Shown in pieces: positions 33,310 through 44,130 of a stretch of 64,000 bases of DNA. Within the stretch, counting starts at the first letter, position 1. Each line of letters begins with the position of its first letter. This DNA is from Trichobilharzia szidati. Taxonomy: Eukaryota; Platyhelminthes; Trematoda; Strigeidida; Schistosomatidae. Location of the stretch: the NCBI GenBank assembly GCA_944472155.2, contig OX235274.1:32114052-32178051 (forward strand). The letters are read 5' to 3'. The notes beneath the pieces were generated by a model. The model saw only the letters and a program-made list of their open reading frames with translations. It did no database searches and had not been told where the DNA came from. Both the position numbers and the translations under genes were made by a program.

Positions 33310-33860
33310 ATATGGGATTTGTAAGGATTTAGAGTAATTTCAATCTAGGTTTCGTCACGAACTAACATCATTTAGAGATCACTGAAACCAGGGAGTACTG
33401 GACAACTGTTTCGTCTCAGTTTTGGACTCTTCAACAGTGCACACCCATGATTCCACCAGAGGTCGAAGCCGGGACCTTCAGGTTACAAGGCTAAACTTAT
33501 TCATTATTCAACCAAAATATTCAAATATCAATCTTCAGGTCATTGATGGCTACTGTATAGATGTCCTCAAGCTGTTACTGAGAAGTCGTGACCAGTGGGG
33601 TCCACCATATCAAGGTGAACTAGGTGTTCATAGAAGGCATTGGTGACAGTAGTGCGCTGTATCACGAACTGAAAGAATCTATAATCAGCGGATCATTGAA
33701 TTTCAGCGCAAGTTTCCAAGTGATCAACTAGCTTGGTTTCGTAAGCTGAAGGTTCTGGGTCTGATGTATGGTGGTTTCGTGGGTGTGCAGTGCTGAAGAG
33801 TCCTAAACTAGTGCTCCAGTGCTTCCTGCCGATTTTCAATGATATATCTTCAACTGATTC
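33310..33860. mobile_element. SINE-C inverted pair, right copy diverged
   Basis: The left copy (about 33325-33520) is minus: hammerhead TTGAAGA, GTCCAAAACTGAGAC, GAAACAGTTGTC with stem I partly pairable. The right copy (about 33570-33860) is plus: core CTGAAGA intact near 33791 but the GAAA half is deleted (CTAAACTAGTGCTCCAG). Head-to-head arrangement. Confidence 0.72.
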
Positions 33861-34194
33861 TGGTTTGGTGACAAAATCTATTCGCTTATGTCAAAATGTA
33901 CTGATAAATATTGATTATTAGTACATATTTAAATTTCTAAGCAGTCTTCTCCGTACCTTTTGATAAAAAATAAATTAGTCATTTTGCAAAATTACTGAGC
34001 AAAAAATACCGTTAGATATAATAACGTTATACTTCTGAGGTTTCTTTTCAGTTACATAAATATTTCTTAATTGACGTTGTCATTAGCTTAAAGGCTAGTA
34101 AAAAAAGAATCTCTGTTTTGAATCGCATCACTTCAAATTACTTATTAATAATTGCGGTATGTTTCAGTCAGAATATTCAGCAAAGTTAAACTTT

Positions 34195-34560
34195 GAACAC
34201 TCAGAAGACGTGAACGTTTCAATGACCTCAGAGATAACAGTCGCAATAAAGAATAAATTTGGTTCCCTAACTCAAGTGTAACACTAATCTTGCCTTAACC
34301 TAGCCTTGAAATAATCGTGACCCTAATCTGTTTTTGACGAACTCTGATATCTGCCAGATTAGGTTAACCTAATCCTGACCAGTCCCTAAAACTAACCGGG
34401 TATCCTTTTATCAATGTCATTACACTTCGTTAAACATTTTTCTTGATCAATATAGTATCATTTACTTGGTTTCGCTGTCTTGTTCTGACTGATCGTTCCA
34501 AAATCACTGGGTGTGGCGTCCATGCCTATCAAGTGTTTAAGGTTTAACTGTGCTAAACCT
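34195..34560 (+). repeat. Interspersed repeat E, copy 3 (diverged)
   Basis: Same order of motifs as copies 1 and 2 (AACCTAATCCTGACC, GGTATCC..TTT, CATTACACTTCGTTAAACAT), with many substitutions; an older copy. Confidence 0.65.
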
Positions 34561-34629
34561 TCAACTGAAGAATATCATTTGCACATTGATTTCTACAAGA
34601 AATCACATCAATGCATAGAGTTATCCCTA

Positions 34630-35330
34630 TACAGACAATACAAGTTCTGGACCATTGTTTCGTCCTAGTTTGGGACTCTTCATCACTACGCACCAATCAC
34701 CAGGGTTCGAACCTGCAACCTTCTGGTTACAAGGCTAGCGAGCTCATAGAACACTCATCAGCCACTTGAACCGGATCTAATGGCCAGCCCATGAGTTCTA
34801 ACTTCTGCCAAATTCATAACATTGCGCAACCACTTCGTAATGTCTTTTTCAGTGAGTTACTGCCCTACTTTCAACCTGCTGCACCCTACTGGTCACGGCT
34901 TCCCACTAGAACCCCAGGTCACTGGCTGAATAGGGCCAGTCGCTAATGAACATTAGATTGATTTTCAAGTATTGGTTTTTGCAGGGTGCAGCAGGTTGTA
35001 GGTGAGGCAGCGACTCGTTGAAGAAGACATTGAGAAGTGGTCGTGCTATGCCATGAATTGACAGAAGTTAGAATTCATCGGCTGGCCATTGGATCGGGTC
35101 CCAGTGCCTGCCTAATGGTCTATGAGCTAGCTAGCTAGCCTTGTAACCAGTAGGTCCTGGGTTCGAGCCCCTATGGTGGGTACATACCGATGAAAAACCC
35201 GAAACTAGGACGAAAAGGCTGTCCAATACTCCCAGTTGGTATTCCAACGGTTCTCTAACTGATATCATCTCATGATGAAATCCTCCAACCAATCAAAGAA
35301 AATCCCTACAGAAATCAATACTTGAATGTC
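34630..35330. mobile_element. SINE-C inverted dimer, nearly complete
   Basis: Minus copy 34640-34984, plus copy 34985-35330. Both carry a B box (GGGTTCGA[AG]CC) and hammerhead remnants: minus GTGATGAAGAGTCCC with GAAACAATGGTC, plus CCGATGA with GAAAAGGCTGTC. The 5' regions face each other around 34980. Arms are about 340 bp, so the RNA or DNA could fold into one long hairpin. Confidence 0.85.
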
Positions 35331-35634
35331 AGTTTTATCATAAATGGTCAGTTTGTTGCCTTTTTTAATTTTTATTGAATTATATTTAGATGGTAAATAA
35401 AATTTGATGGATAATGTCTGTGACTGTAATCCTGGATGGTGTACAAGGTTTCAGGTACACCTTGCTAACTAGTGCCAATAAGCACGAAGCCTAGATTTTA
35501 GGCTTCCTGAAGATTACCTCCTTTTCATCTAAAATTTTCGTTGCGATAATTGTCTTAGTACTTTCATTAGCTTCCATTGTCCATTTAATAGAGTATGAAT
35601 TTGACATTTGGCGGAAATTCATCCTGATTTCTGC
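35331..35634. other. No gene seen
   Basis: Contains a small local inverted repeat (GCCTAGATTTTAGGC near 35489) and nothing else recognised. Confidence 0.4.
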
Positions 35635-35900
35635 ATTTTTAGAAAAAATAACAGATTGAGCGAAGAAATTAGTTCCTCATCATCTGGTAGCTCTAAACTA
35701 ATTTTTATAGTCGTTTTTTACATCAAAAGGTTTTTTACCAATCAAGCGGTTATTTCAATTAATCAGTTTTAGGTATAGGTGGGGGTGAAATCAAGAGGTT
35801 AAATGTCATCAAAACAATTAACAGTTAGATGTCAGTAACAAGGCATCTAAGTTCTGAGGGGGAGGGATGAAAATTAATTACAGAATTCAAGGTAAATTAA
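35635..35900. repeat. Relative of the 26.6-kb foldback element
   Basis: Shares AGATTGAGCGAAGAAAT, ACCAATCAAG and a G-rich GGGGGAGGGATGA block with 26560-27185 in a similar order, but the second inverted arm is not recognisable. Confidence 0.5.
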
Positions 35901-35944
35901 TTCGTAGGCCTTACCAATAACTTACACTACATATTTAATTCAGT

Positions 35945-36303
35945 TTCAGATTTTCCCATCGATTGATTGGACCGAAGTGCTAGGTCTCAGGTTGACAGTA
36001 CTAAACATCGTCGCAGCATCTGCACAAGAAGCCGACATGTCAACCTGAGACCGTACACTTCGGTTCAATTAATCGATGGGGAAATCCGAAATTAAATTAG
36101 ATAATTAATAAGACCCGTTGCACAAGAGGTGGCTCTCGTGGCCCTTTGGTGTTTGAAACTATGGGCAGTGGGTTCGAGCCTCAGTAGGAACATCACCACT
36201 CGCCGGGGAATGCAGGTACATTCAGATGACTAGTCTCAAACGGGGCGGAATGCGCATCCTGGATAGCACTACTAGTCATCATACACCAATTGACTTCAAG
36301 TTA
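35945..36303 (+). mobile_element. SM-alpha inverted pair, right unit complete
   Basis: A minus 5' fragment (35945-36010) faces a plus unit (36011-36303). The plus unit has a tRNA-like head with B box GGGTTCGAGCCTC and a hammerhead at about 36217-36285 with core ATGACTA, GGAA for GAAA and the cleavage region GCGCATCCTGG. The A-box region is shortened. Inactive by sequence. Confidence 0.85.
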
Positions 36304-36632
36304 TTACATAATCAAGAAATTTGTAAATAATGACGATTAAGAAGAATAGGATGATTCAGAAGGATTACATAAGATACAATCAAGTTAATCTAATTAGCTA
36401 GAATTGTAAAAATTAACAGAGTCAAAAGATAGTTACAGAGGGACGGGGAAAAACCATTTTTTATTATCATCTACTTATGCTTAAGGTCGACTGACTAATG
36501 CCTTATTATCAGTAATGAAAAGTGACATGATTAAGCGACTAAGGTATTATGGAGAGAAATTTAAGTGTTGTAATAATCAGACTGTATTGAAGTATATCAT
36601 TAATAATTTTAAAAATTAATATAATCAGTGTG
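36304..36632. other. No gene seen
   Basis: AT-rich; no recognised element. Confidence 0.4.
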
Positions 36633-36868
36633 CATCGGTGGCACAGCGGTTAGGATGCTCGCCGACCATGCAAATGGTCAGGGGCTCAACTCCCGGCCGA
36701 CGTACTCCTTTACCTCGTTAAGCCAGCAATAAAGCTGGTGAAGAGGAAAGGTTGGGCATGAGGTTAGCAACCCCATCCTGTAAAAATAAACACCACTGCT
36801 ACCGAAACTTGAAGGCTATAGCTTGAAGCCCTATGTCCCACTGGGGAACGTGAAGGAATAGAAAAAAT
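36633..36868 (+). mobile_element. SINE-B1, complete
   Basis: A box TGGCACAGCGGTTAGGATGC, B box GGGGCTCAACTCCCGG (one change from consensus), body GCCAGCAATAAAGCTGGTG, tail GAAGCCCTATGTCCCACTGG, the latter closely matching RTE 3' ends. The best preserved SINE-B1 on the plus strand. Confidence 0.88.
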
Positions 36869-37198
36869 ATAATCAGTCATATTCCTGTTTCATTCAAAAG
36901 TAAATAGCAGTTGAATCTATCGTTCACGTTTCTTCCTGTTAGGAAGCCATCATTCGAAAGCATGTACATTAAAATGAGAAACTGAAGTCACACACGCATT
37001 ACTTCAAACATCAGCACTTTATCTACTAAGGTACTGAGTAGCACTTATCAAGTCTTCTGAAGTGGGTATCGGTTTGTTAATACTTGTAGTATCAACTTAT
37101 TCATCTTACCTAAACTAATTTTATCAAACTAGTGAAATAGTGTGATTTGGTAAGCTAAGGAATTCACAATATGAATGGCTTTTGACCAACGTTATCAT
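36869..37198. other. No gene seen
   Basis: No recognised element; the last 20 bp run into the SINE-C tail. Confidence 0.4.
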
Positions 37199-37718
37199 CT
37201 AAACTAATGGGGATGATGTCAGCTCATGGTGAAATCCTCCAACCAATCAAACAAAATGCCTACAAAACCAATACTTGAAAACTGATCTGATACTCACTAG
37301 CAACTGGCCCTATTCAGGCAGTTAGTTACCTGGGGTTTCTAGTGGAAATCCGTGACCAGAAGGGGGCAGCAGGTTGAAGATGCGGCAGTAACTTGTCGAA
37401 GAAGACATTGGCTAGTGGTTGCACTGTGTCATGAATTGGCAGATGTTAGAATTCATGCGCTGGCCACTGGGTCGGGTGGGTCCCAGTGGCTGCTTAATTG
37501 TCTATGAGCTCGGTCACCTTGTAACCAGAAGGTCCTTAATTCGAAGCCTTTTGTTGGATGCGTACCGATGAAGAATCCCAAACTAGGACATAATAGCTGT
37601 CCAGTACTCCATAGCTGGTTTTCCAACGGTTCCTGTAACTGATGTCTGCTCATGATGAAATCCTCCAAAAAAAATGAAACAAACAAAAATCCCTACAAAA
37701 CCAATACCTGAAGATTAA
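37199..37718 (+). mobile_element. SINE-C, 1.2 tandem units
   Basis: The tail of one unit (37199-37290, TCCAACCAATCAAACAAAAT) runs straight into a full unit (37291-37715) with A-box-like CAGTGGCTGCTTAATTGTC, a B-box relic and a hammerhead CGATGAAGAATCCCAAACTAGG at 37567 onward, with CATAATAGCTGTC in place of GAAACAGCTGTC. Direct-repeat arrangement shows that SINE-C can occur as multimers. Confidence 0.83.
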
Positions 37719-37859
37719 AATAATCAAATTTTATACAAATAAGCAATGACTTACAGCGTAGGACAAAGTGGATTCGTCTGTTTTCTTTTATATTTACACT
37801 TCACTTGTTTCAAACTTGTTTTTACAGTCTTTTAAATATAGTCTTTATCTTCATAACCA

Positions 37860-38170
37860 GTCATGATCAGTGAGTATTTAACCTTACACCCGAATTCTCA
37901 CTAGAACGACAGGTGACTTTATCCAGCAAGTTGGATGTGATGAGAAATACTCACCGAAGACGTTGGCTAGCAGTGACAATCTACACAGCGAACTGGAAGA
38001 ATTTAGGTAGATTTCATAGGTCATTGGATTCCATTCCAGTGGTTGAATGGTTGACCTACTCCTCTCGTAGCATGAAGGTCCTAGCTTTGATCTTCAGTGG
38101 AGACATGGGTGTGTACTGCTGAAAGATCTCAAACTAGGACGAAACGACTGCCCGTTTGTGGTCATACAAC
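37860..38170 (+). mobile_element. SINE-C, diverged plus copy
   Basis: The hammerhead region at about 38110-38165 reads GTACTG, CTGAAAGA, TCTCAAACTAGGAC, GAAACGACTGCC: stem I 5' half and GAAA are kept, the core has one extra A, the cleavage triplet GTC is GCC. Confidence 0.72.
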
Positions 38171-38514
38171 GATCCGTGTAAATAACTGTTTTGGCTGGAG
38201 TCTAAATTTTAAGAAAGAGTCTAATCACAGATGTTAAAAGTAGGGCAGTTTTATTAATTATTCGTAACTGAATAATCTACAGGAAAGCTCTTATTCGGCT
38301 GTTCTGAAACACTGCTGTTTTAGAATATGCCATTTATTTATATATACATGTATTTCGTTAAATTCTCATGAATCTTTTGTATCCCTAATGATGTAGGGAT
38401 TACTTCAGGTATATATGAACGGTAGATGCGAATGAGTGTTAAGAGTTCAGATATGTCATAAAACTGAATATTCTAACAATATTTTGTCACATTTACTGAT
38501 CGCCACTTTTTTGT

Positions 38515-38757
38515 TTATTCCTTCACGTTCCTAGTGAAACATAAGGCTACTTCAAGCTAGAGGCTTCAACCTTTGGTAGCATTGGTGTTAATTTTTACGG
38601 GATGGGGATGCTAGCCTCATGCCCAACCTTTCCTCTTTACCAGTCTTATTACTGGCTTAGAGAGGTTTGGGAGTGTGTCGGCAGAGAATCGAACTCCGGA
38701 ACACACATGTGATTAGTGAGTATTCTACCTCTGTGCCGCCGACGCACACACTGATCG
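38515..38757 (-). mobile_element. SINE-B1, minus copy
   Basis: On the minus strand: head GTCGGCGGCACAGAGGTAGA, B box GGAGTTCGATTCTC, body CTCTAAGCCAGTAATAAGAC, tail CTTGAAGTAGCCTTATGTTT, the RTE-like end. Confidence 0.85.
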
Positions 38758-39104
38758 ACATAGTTATGCTTTTAATACTTTTTAATCCATTCACTCTAAG
38801 TCGATGGTTATTTTGTTAACTTGAGTAATCTCACTTAAAAAAAAGAAAATTAATTATCGAATTTTGTCTATAAGACAAACGTGATAAGCACTATGAGAAA
38901 TAGATTAAATTCATTTTAGGTGTCCTTATAACTGACTGATGCTTCAGCTTTTTTGTGTGTTAAACAGGTGTTTTTAATTAGATTCTAAGGTAAATCAACC
39001 ATGTGATTGAAAAATTACATGGTTTTTCAATTTTCGAAATAAAGACATTTGCTGTGCACCGTTTCAAACACATGTATAATCGAAGGTGAGACTATCATAT
39101 TTCA

Positions 39105-39385
39105 GTAGCGATGGTATTTTTTTACAGAGTGGGGTCTCTAGCTTCACACCCAACCTGTAAGTGCAGAACTTGGGCACTGTGGCAGAATGTAATTTATCCG
39201 ATATAACAGTTATACAGTATTATTAACGGGAGGACGTTTCGAGCGCAATTTATTCACACGATTTCTCACTAACAGGCTAATTAACTACCGGCTAAGCGAG
39301 CTTTATTAGTGTGTCTGCCGGGAATTCAACTCCAGACTAAGTGTGTGGTTGCCTAGCATTTTATCACTGAAGCACTGATGCACGG
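39105..39385 (-). mobile_element. SINE-B1, interrupted by a PLE-B terminal fragment
   Basis: The minus-strand SINE head (B box GGAGTTGAATTCCC near 39325) and tail (CCAACCTG near 39155 onward) are separated by about 110 bp at 39163-39275. These match the PLE-B terminal repeat (GAACTTGGGCACTGTGGCAG to GACGTTTCGAGCGCAATTTA). Confidence 0.72.
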
Positions 39386-39529
39386 GTCTCAGTATTCTGA
39401 GACAGGCTAAACTTGGCAAACTGCTGTTGACATAATGAGTGATGATTAACGGTGAAATGAAAGTCTAGGTCGACCTCTGAATCTCTAGTCCGATTCCCTT
39501 AACAGACAAACACGATGTTACTTAAAATA

Positions 39530-40512
39530 AGTATAAAACTTGGACACTGTTGTAGAGCATAATTCCATCATAGATAAGATTTTATTTTGATAAATCACAC
39601 AGTGTTATACAGTAATATTAACTGATGACGTTTCGAGCACAAATTATTGGCACTCATAATCATATCAAATCAATCACACAACTCTCTACTTCATTTATAA
39701 ACATGAGTGAAATTGATTGGACATTTGAATAAAAATCAATATAGGATAATGTACATTCAGAAATAATAATACGAGTGTTATCAATAAAATACAGTCACAT
39801 GGGAAACAAGATGTTTTTATAGTAAAAATAAGTAACTTACTAGAATGAACACATTTTAACATTATTTATTATCCTCTGATTTGACTTGTAACCACATCTT
39901 CCACATCTCTGATATTTGCTTTCAGTCATTTTTGTTACATGTTTTGGGTGTAGACTCGATGAACCAGGATTTAGGGTTCAGTAATCAATCACCTCTCTCT
40001 CCACCTACCTATATTACATTTTAGAATTTTGACTCTATCCCACCTACCCTATTGTGTGGTTGTGTGTTAATGCATGGAGTACAATGCAGTGCTGAGTTTT
40101 TTTTCTAAATTACTTATCTTCGTGGGGGCAATCACTCTTATGTTCTGATAATCTCACTACACCTGATCTACTAGTCTGACCTATGTGGTTGACTTAATTC
40201 ACAGTCATTGCAAGGTGTTTTGTAAATTATATTATTTTGATTAATAGGGTCAACCCACTGGGTCTTATAGTCTACCGAGCTTGTCTCTGAGTAGGTTTGT
40301 AGGTTTGAATGCCACCCTAATTCCTGCTTTATTAAGAATCCTACGTAGAGAGGGTTTCAGATGTCTCCTCCTTATATGGTAGAACTATAGATGCCTTATA
40401 TTCTTTGTTATTTATGTTATTATTTTTCGTTCCACCATTATTTTTATTTCGCTTTTGATCTTAGTGCTATTACTTGGTTTGTTAAACACTTAGTTAAGCC
40501 CGCCTTAACTTC
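39530..40512 (-). mobile_element. PLE-B relic, sister of 17140-18135
   Basis: On the minus strand it starts with LTxKxGLTKCLTNQVIALRS (the RT thumb side, compare the right-end element), then IVLPYKEETSETLST, GIRVAFKPTNLLRDKLGRL, NNIIYKTPCNDCE and a scrambled YIG region. It ends in the terminal repeat at 39530-39720. Deletions and frameshifts throughout. It lies 350 bp upstream of tetraspanin exon 2. Confidence 0.83.
39618..39668 (-). ncRNA. Decayed hammerhead in PLE-B terminal repeat
   Basis: Minus strand: TTTGAT / ATCAG stem I, core ATGATTA, stem II GAGTGC...GTGCTC with GU pairs, GAAACGTC. Stem pairing is retained while C3 and G8 are replaced, as in the other PLE-B copies. Confidence 0.48.
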
Positions 40513-40517
40513 GAATT

Positions 40518-40615
40518 ACGTACCCAGACATCGTCGAAGCATCTGCACAAGAAGCCGACATGTCAACTCGAGACCGAGCACATTGGTCCAAACAATCGAC
40601 GGGAATATCTAAAAT
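40518..40615 (+). mobile_element. SM-alpha 5' fragment
   Basis: ACATCGTCGAAGCATCTGCA, then GACATGTCAACTCGAGACC and AATCGACGGGAATATC, the segment that precedes the tRNA-like head in complete units. It abuts PLE-B and ends 240 bp before exon 2. Confidence 0.78.
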
Positions 40616-40857
40616 CCAATTAAATAAATAATAGTTTAATGTATTCAAGATGTGAACACAAAGATAGGTTAATTCGAATGTATTCTACCAGAGTGACTTG
40701 CTAGAACATACTTCAGCACATATAATTTATCCTTGTCATCATAAGTAGGTACGTGTTAACTAACAGTAGTATGTTTATGTGATGTTCTCACTAACTGTTG
40801 CAATATATACAAGGTGAAAATGTATAACATTACTGTTATTTTTATTTTCAATTGTAG

Positions 40858-40951
40858 GTGATCGGTCTAATCACATTTATTGTGGGTATAGTGGCACGTG
40901 TAAATGGAAGTTTTGGAATTTTGGATTCACATATTCCAGCTGTACATGCAG
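40858..40951 (+). CDS. Tetraspanin, exon 2 (end of TM1, start of EC1)
   Basis: 94 bp between a polypyrimidine tract with acceptor (TTTTATTTTCAATTGTAG) and a donor (GCAG, GTAAAACAC). Frame 0 from the first base reads VIGLITFIVGIVARVNG, then SFGILDSHIPAVHA and the first base of the next codon. The hydrophobic run ending in G-x-x-x-R-V-N-G is a typical end of tetraspanin TM1, and the exon is phase 0 in and phase 1 out. Joined to 16704-16778 it gives an uninterrupted tetraspanin N-terminus. It is surrounded by repeats but is itself free of repeat similarity. TM2, the CCG motif and the large extracellular loop would be on later exons, not found before the window end. The joining over 24 kb is inferred, not proven. 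Confidence 0.82.
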
Positions 40952-41139
40952 GTAAAACACAAATCATTTAACTTAATAATCACTTTGTTACTCTATCACA
41001 TACTGGTGTGTTTATTTGAGTTCTAGTTGAGAATGTGAGAATGGATAATATTCATGGACACCTAACTTAGCCCTACGACATATACATTTTTTCAATGCTT
41101 TATATAAATCTGATAAACCCTACTCTAATTACTCGTCAA

Positions 41140-41640
41140 GAGTTGGTTTGTAAGGATCAGATTTTTTTCTAGTTCGACCACGAATTGATATCAGTTACGG
41201 AACCACTGAAAACCAGAAGGGAGTACTGGACAGCCAGTAGTTTCATCCTAGTTTGGGAATCATCGGAAGTACTCACCCACCGCTAGGGTGCTAATCAAGC
41301 ACCTTCCGGTTACAAGGCAATCTCCTATATAATCCAACTACTCGGACCCGTGAGGTCCATCTAGCCAAGTGTTAGGATGGATGTCCCACCAATGACGTTG
41401 GTTGGTGGACGCGCTAAATCACGAATTGGTAGAAGTTAGAAATCATGGAATGACCATTGAATTGGGTCCCAGGGGCTGAATGGCATACGAGCTTGCCTTG
41501 TAACCGGAAGGTTCTTGGTTCGCACCCCGGCGGTGGGTGCGTACTGCCGATGATTCCCAAACTAGGATGAAACAGCTGGTCGTCCAGTACTCCCTTCTGG
41601 TTTTCAATGGTTTTCTAACCGACATCAATCCTTGGTCATA
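41140..41640. mobile_element. SINE-C inverted dimer
   Basis: Minus copy about 41140-41345, plus copy about 41346-41640. The hammerhead of both reads CCGATGATTCCCAAACTAGG ahead of ATGAAAC, so the two arms share the same derived changes (U4 to C, stem II end pair changed). They differ little from each other, as expected if both arms came from one template. The right arm extends further 5'. Confidence 0.85.
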
Positions 41641-41894
41641 TTCGAAAAAACAAATCTAATTACTTTACTTTATTTTTAAATTAACTAACAGACAGAAAAC
41701 CTCAATATATTAAACGATTACATGCGATTGACAGAAAGCCGTGAATTTATGTTTCGTACTCCTTGATACTTACCAGCATGGTGTATCTGCGACCTCTAAA
41801 GAAATGACGGCTTTCTGGAAATTCGAAATGGTGTCACCCAGTGTGTTGCAGTAAGGGAAGTTATCTTTCTATGCTAGACCTCCCCAGTTGCGCT
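41641..41894. other. No gene seen
   Basis: No recognised element. Confidence 0.35.
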
Positions 41895-42560
41895 TATTCA
41901 GCTGACTGACTGAGTTTCAACATAGAACTTTGCACAGAGGTGCAGTAGTCTAAGTTGCCACACTCCATGTAGCACCCAAAAGTAAAGAACTGAGAGAAAA
42001 AAGATATTAAAAAGAACTATAAAAGACAGTAATTTGAGGGAGAATGTATAGTACCATGGAAAAACAGAAGGGTTTAAGTGATACGAGAGATTAGAAAGAG
42101 TGATTGCTTTCTCGCCACTGGGAACGATTTTGAGCCATACCACCAATAGTCTGAAACCACCAGTTCTTAGCATTTTGAAGACCCTAACTAGGCATTCTAC
42201 ACCTCCCTATTTGGCTGACTCAAACCAGTTGTCAAAGACTTCATGGGTCGATGCCATCTTTTTGTTTTACCACCGCCAACTCTTTTTAGAATTAAATTAT
42301 GTAAGCTGACATTGCTCGTCTAGGAAGGCGGTGGCTCGGAATGGGGAGCATGTATCCTAGTTATCTCAATCGACTCATTCTCACAACCTCATAGACTGAC
42401 TTACCCTTCTTTTTAACACTTTATGACTAGCCTCAATACCGCTCACAGTACTAGACCACTCAACATGAGAGATAGAATGCGAACATCTGTTATCAAAGAC
42501 AGATGAGGTTTTCATATCTTCCACTTCCAATGGTCACGTCTCACAGCCATAAAGGAGGGA
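41895..42560 (-). mobile_element. RTE-2 LINE 3' end, decayed
   Basis: On the minus strand it ends GTGGCAACTTAGACTACTGC then TTTGCTCTATGTTGAAAC-like sequence, the RTE-2 terminus. Upstream, MLRTGGFRLLVVWLKIVPSG is a degraded counterpart of the WLET..DMAQNR block at 27.7 kb. Frame breaks are many. Confidence 0.65.
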
Positions 42561-42684
42561 TGAGCAAAGTGATGCGGAATCAACTGAACAGCAGTGTTTC
42601 TGAAGATTATTTAGTGAATCATTTTTCTGCATGGAAGTTTCTCTAGCATTTTGATAGCTTTTGTAGTTTAGGGTTGCTAGTTTC
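42561..42684. other. Unassigned
   Basis: Short gap between RTE-2 and RTE; nothing recognised. Confidence 0.35.
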
Positions 42685-44130
42685 CCTCAACTTCATCGAC
42701 TTCGAAAAGGCCTTCGACATACAACGTTGACCGAGAATTAATTTAGAAACTACTTCGGCACTACGGCGTACCTCAAGTCTTTATCAACCTCATTCAATAA
42801 CTATATGAAAATGAGGACACGTGTCAGGTGATCCACAACGGAAATCTCAGCGAGGTATCTGAAGTGAATACAGGAGTAAGACAAGGCTGACTGCCTATTA
42901 TAACCAATGATATTTTGATTTGACACTAGTACCTAGTGTGATGCGTCTAGTCCTCTCTTTGGTGCAGACTGAATTCTATCAGTCAGGTTGTAATGTGGCC
43001 ACCATTCTAGGTAGCTCGTTATTACGGTGTACATTGTTTGTGATGATATTAGATGGTTGGAGGCAATCGGCAGGAAGCCTTGGACCTAGGTTTCGTGCTA
43101 GTTGGCAATCTTCAGCTAGGCGTATCTTGAAGGAACCCATGTCCCTTCTGAGATTCGAACCCGCATCACCCAGTGCTGCAGTCAGAGACGTCACTGGATT
43201 ATGTTTCAGACTATGCGCAGGGAATGAGGGGACAGGAATACGCTGGACCACCGATAAGGAGACTCCAGAAAATCTGGATTTCGCAGATGATATGTGTCCA
43301 GTGTCACACAAACTCGAAGACTTACTGGCGAAAACCAACAAACTGGCATAAGGGGAGAACAGCAAAGACATGACTCCAGGTGAGCACAGAGAAGACAGAG
43401 GTGATGAAGATAACCAACGAACCGCAACAACAATAACAATAACCAGCACCAATCACCATCAACGAGCGAGATTTCACAGAGGTTACCTCCTTCACTTATC
43501 TCACCAGGAAGCATCATTTCAACTACAGGCAGTCGGAAAGCCAGCCAACCAGCCAGAATCGGAAAGACAAGCAAGATACGCCTTCATCAACCTGAAACTA
43601 GTTTGGAAATCTTCTCCACTCCACTTCAGCATAAAGAACGAGATTCGGATTTTCAGCACAAATGTCAATTCGGTCCTTCTACACGGGTTAGAAACTTGGC
43701 GTGTAAAGAAAAGTATTGCCAACAGGTTGCAGACTTCTGTCAACAGCTATTTCGCTCCATGCTGAAGATTAAATGGCGAGCCAGGAAGAATTATTAACAA
43801 GAAATTGTGGGAAAAGACCAACAGGCGAAAGCTGATCGCTCAAAAAATATGTAGGAGAAAATGGAAATGGACTGGGCATACCTTGAGGAAACCGTCGAAT
43901 GAGTTCGCGGACAATGCAGGCCATTGTTCGAGTGGAATCCAAGTGGAAAGCGACGAATGGGTCGTCCTAGGTTAACATGGAGGAGATCGTATGTGTTGGA
44001 GGAGGAGATGAGGGATTATGGGGAATCGTGCGCCCGGATGAAGAGGACGACATAAAATAGAAGAAAAAGGAGATGTGTTGTTGAAGCGCTATGTTCCACT
44101 TGGAAACCAAGAGAATAATAAATTAATAAA
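42685..44130 (+). pseudogene. RTE LINE, RT domain to 3' end, with repeat D inside
   Basis: LNFIDFEKAFD (motif A, intact) near 42690, NTGVRQG* (motif B with a stop) near 42870, then repeat D at 42917-43203, then GNEGTGIRWTT and LDFADDMCPVSHKLEDLLA (motif C intact). It continues past SINERDFTEVTSFTYLTR-like and QARYAFINLKLVWKSSPLH to the 3' end CTATGTTCCACTTGG with an AATAATAAAT tail. Frameshifts throughout; inactive, but it keeps two catalytic motifs. Confidence 0.9.
42917..43203 (-). mobile_element. Repeat D inserted in RTE
   Basis: The RTE reads into TTTTGAT on the left and resumes at TGGATTATG on the right, so the boundaries of D are well fixed (about 287 bp). On the minus strand D begins GTGACGTCTCTGACTGCAGC, has B box GGGTTCGAATCTC and ends TACTAGTGTCAA. 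It is truncated in the A box compared with 20575-20960. No target duplication is evident. Confidence 0.75.

Larger units (their letters stand above)
16779..40857 (+). other. Inferred tetraspanin intron 1 (about 24.1 kb)
   Basis: Bounded by GTAAGT and by TTTTATTTTCAATTGTAG. It is filled with retroelements on both strands, listed separately. No further coding exon was recognised inside it. Confidence 0.7.

Noticed and set aside
36011..36303. Long-range RNA hairpins of inverted SINEs as a dedicated dsRNA or small-RNA locus
   Set aside because: The palindromes could fold, but nothing in the sequence alone indicates transcription as a small-RNA precursor; small-RNA reads would be needed.
42979..43452. 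157-codon minus-strand frame
   Set aside because: It runs antisense through repeat D and RTE and shows no motif; it is a shadow of the plus-strand RTE.
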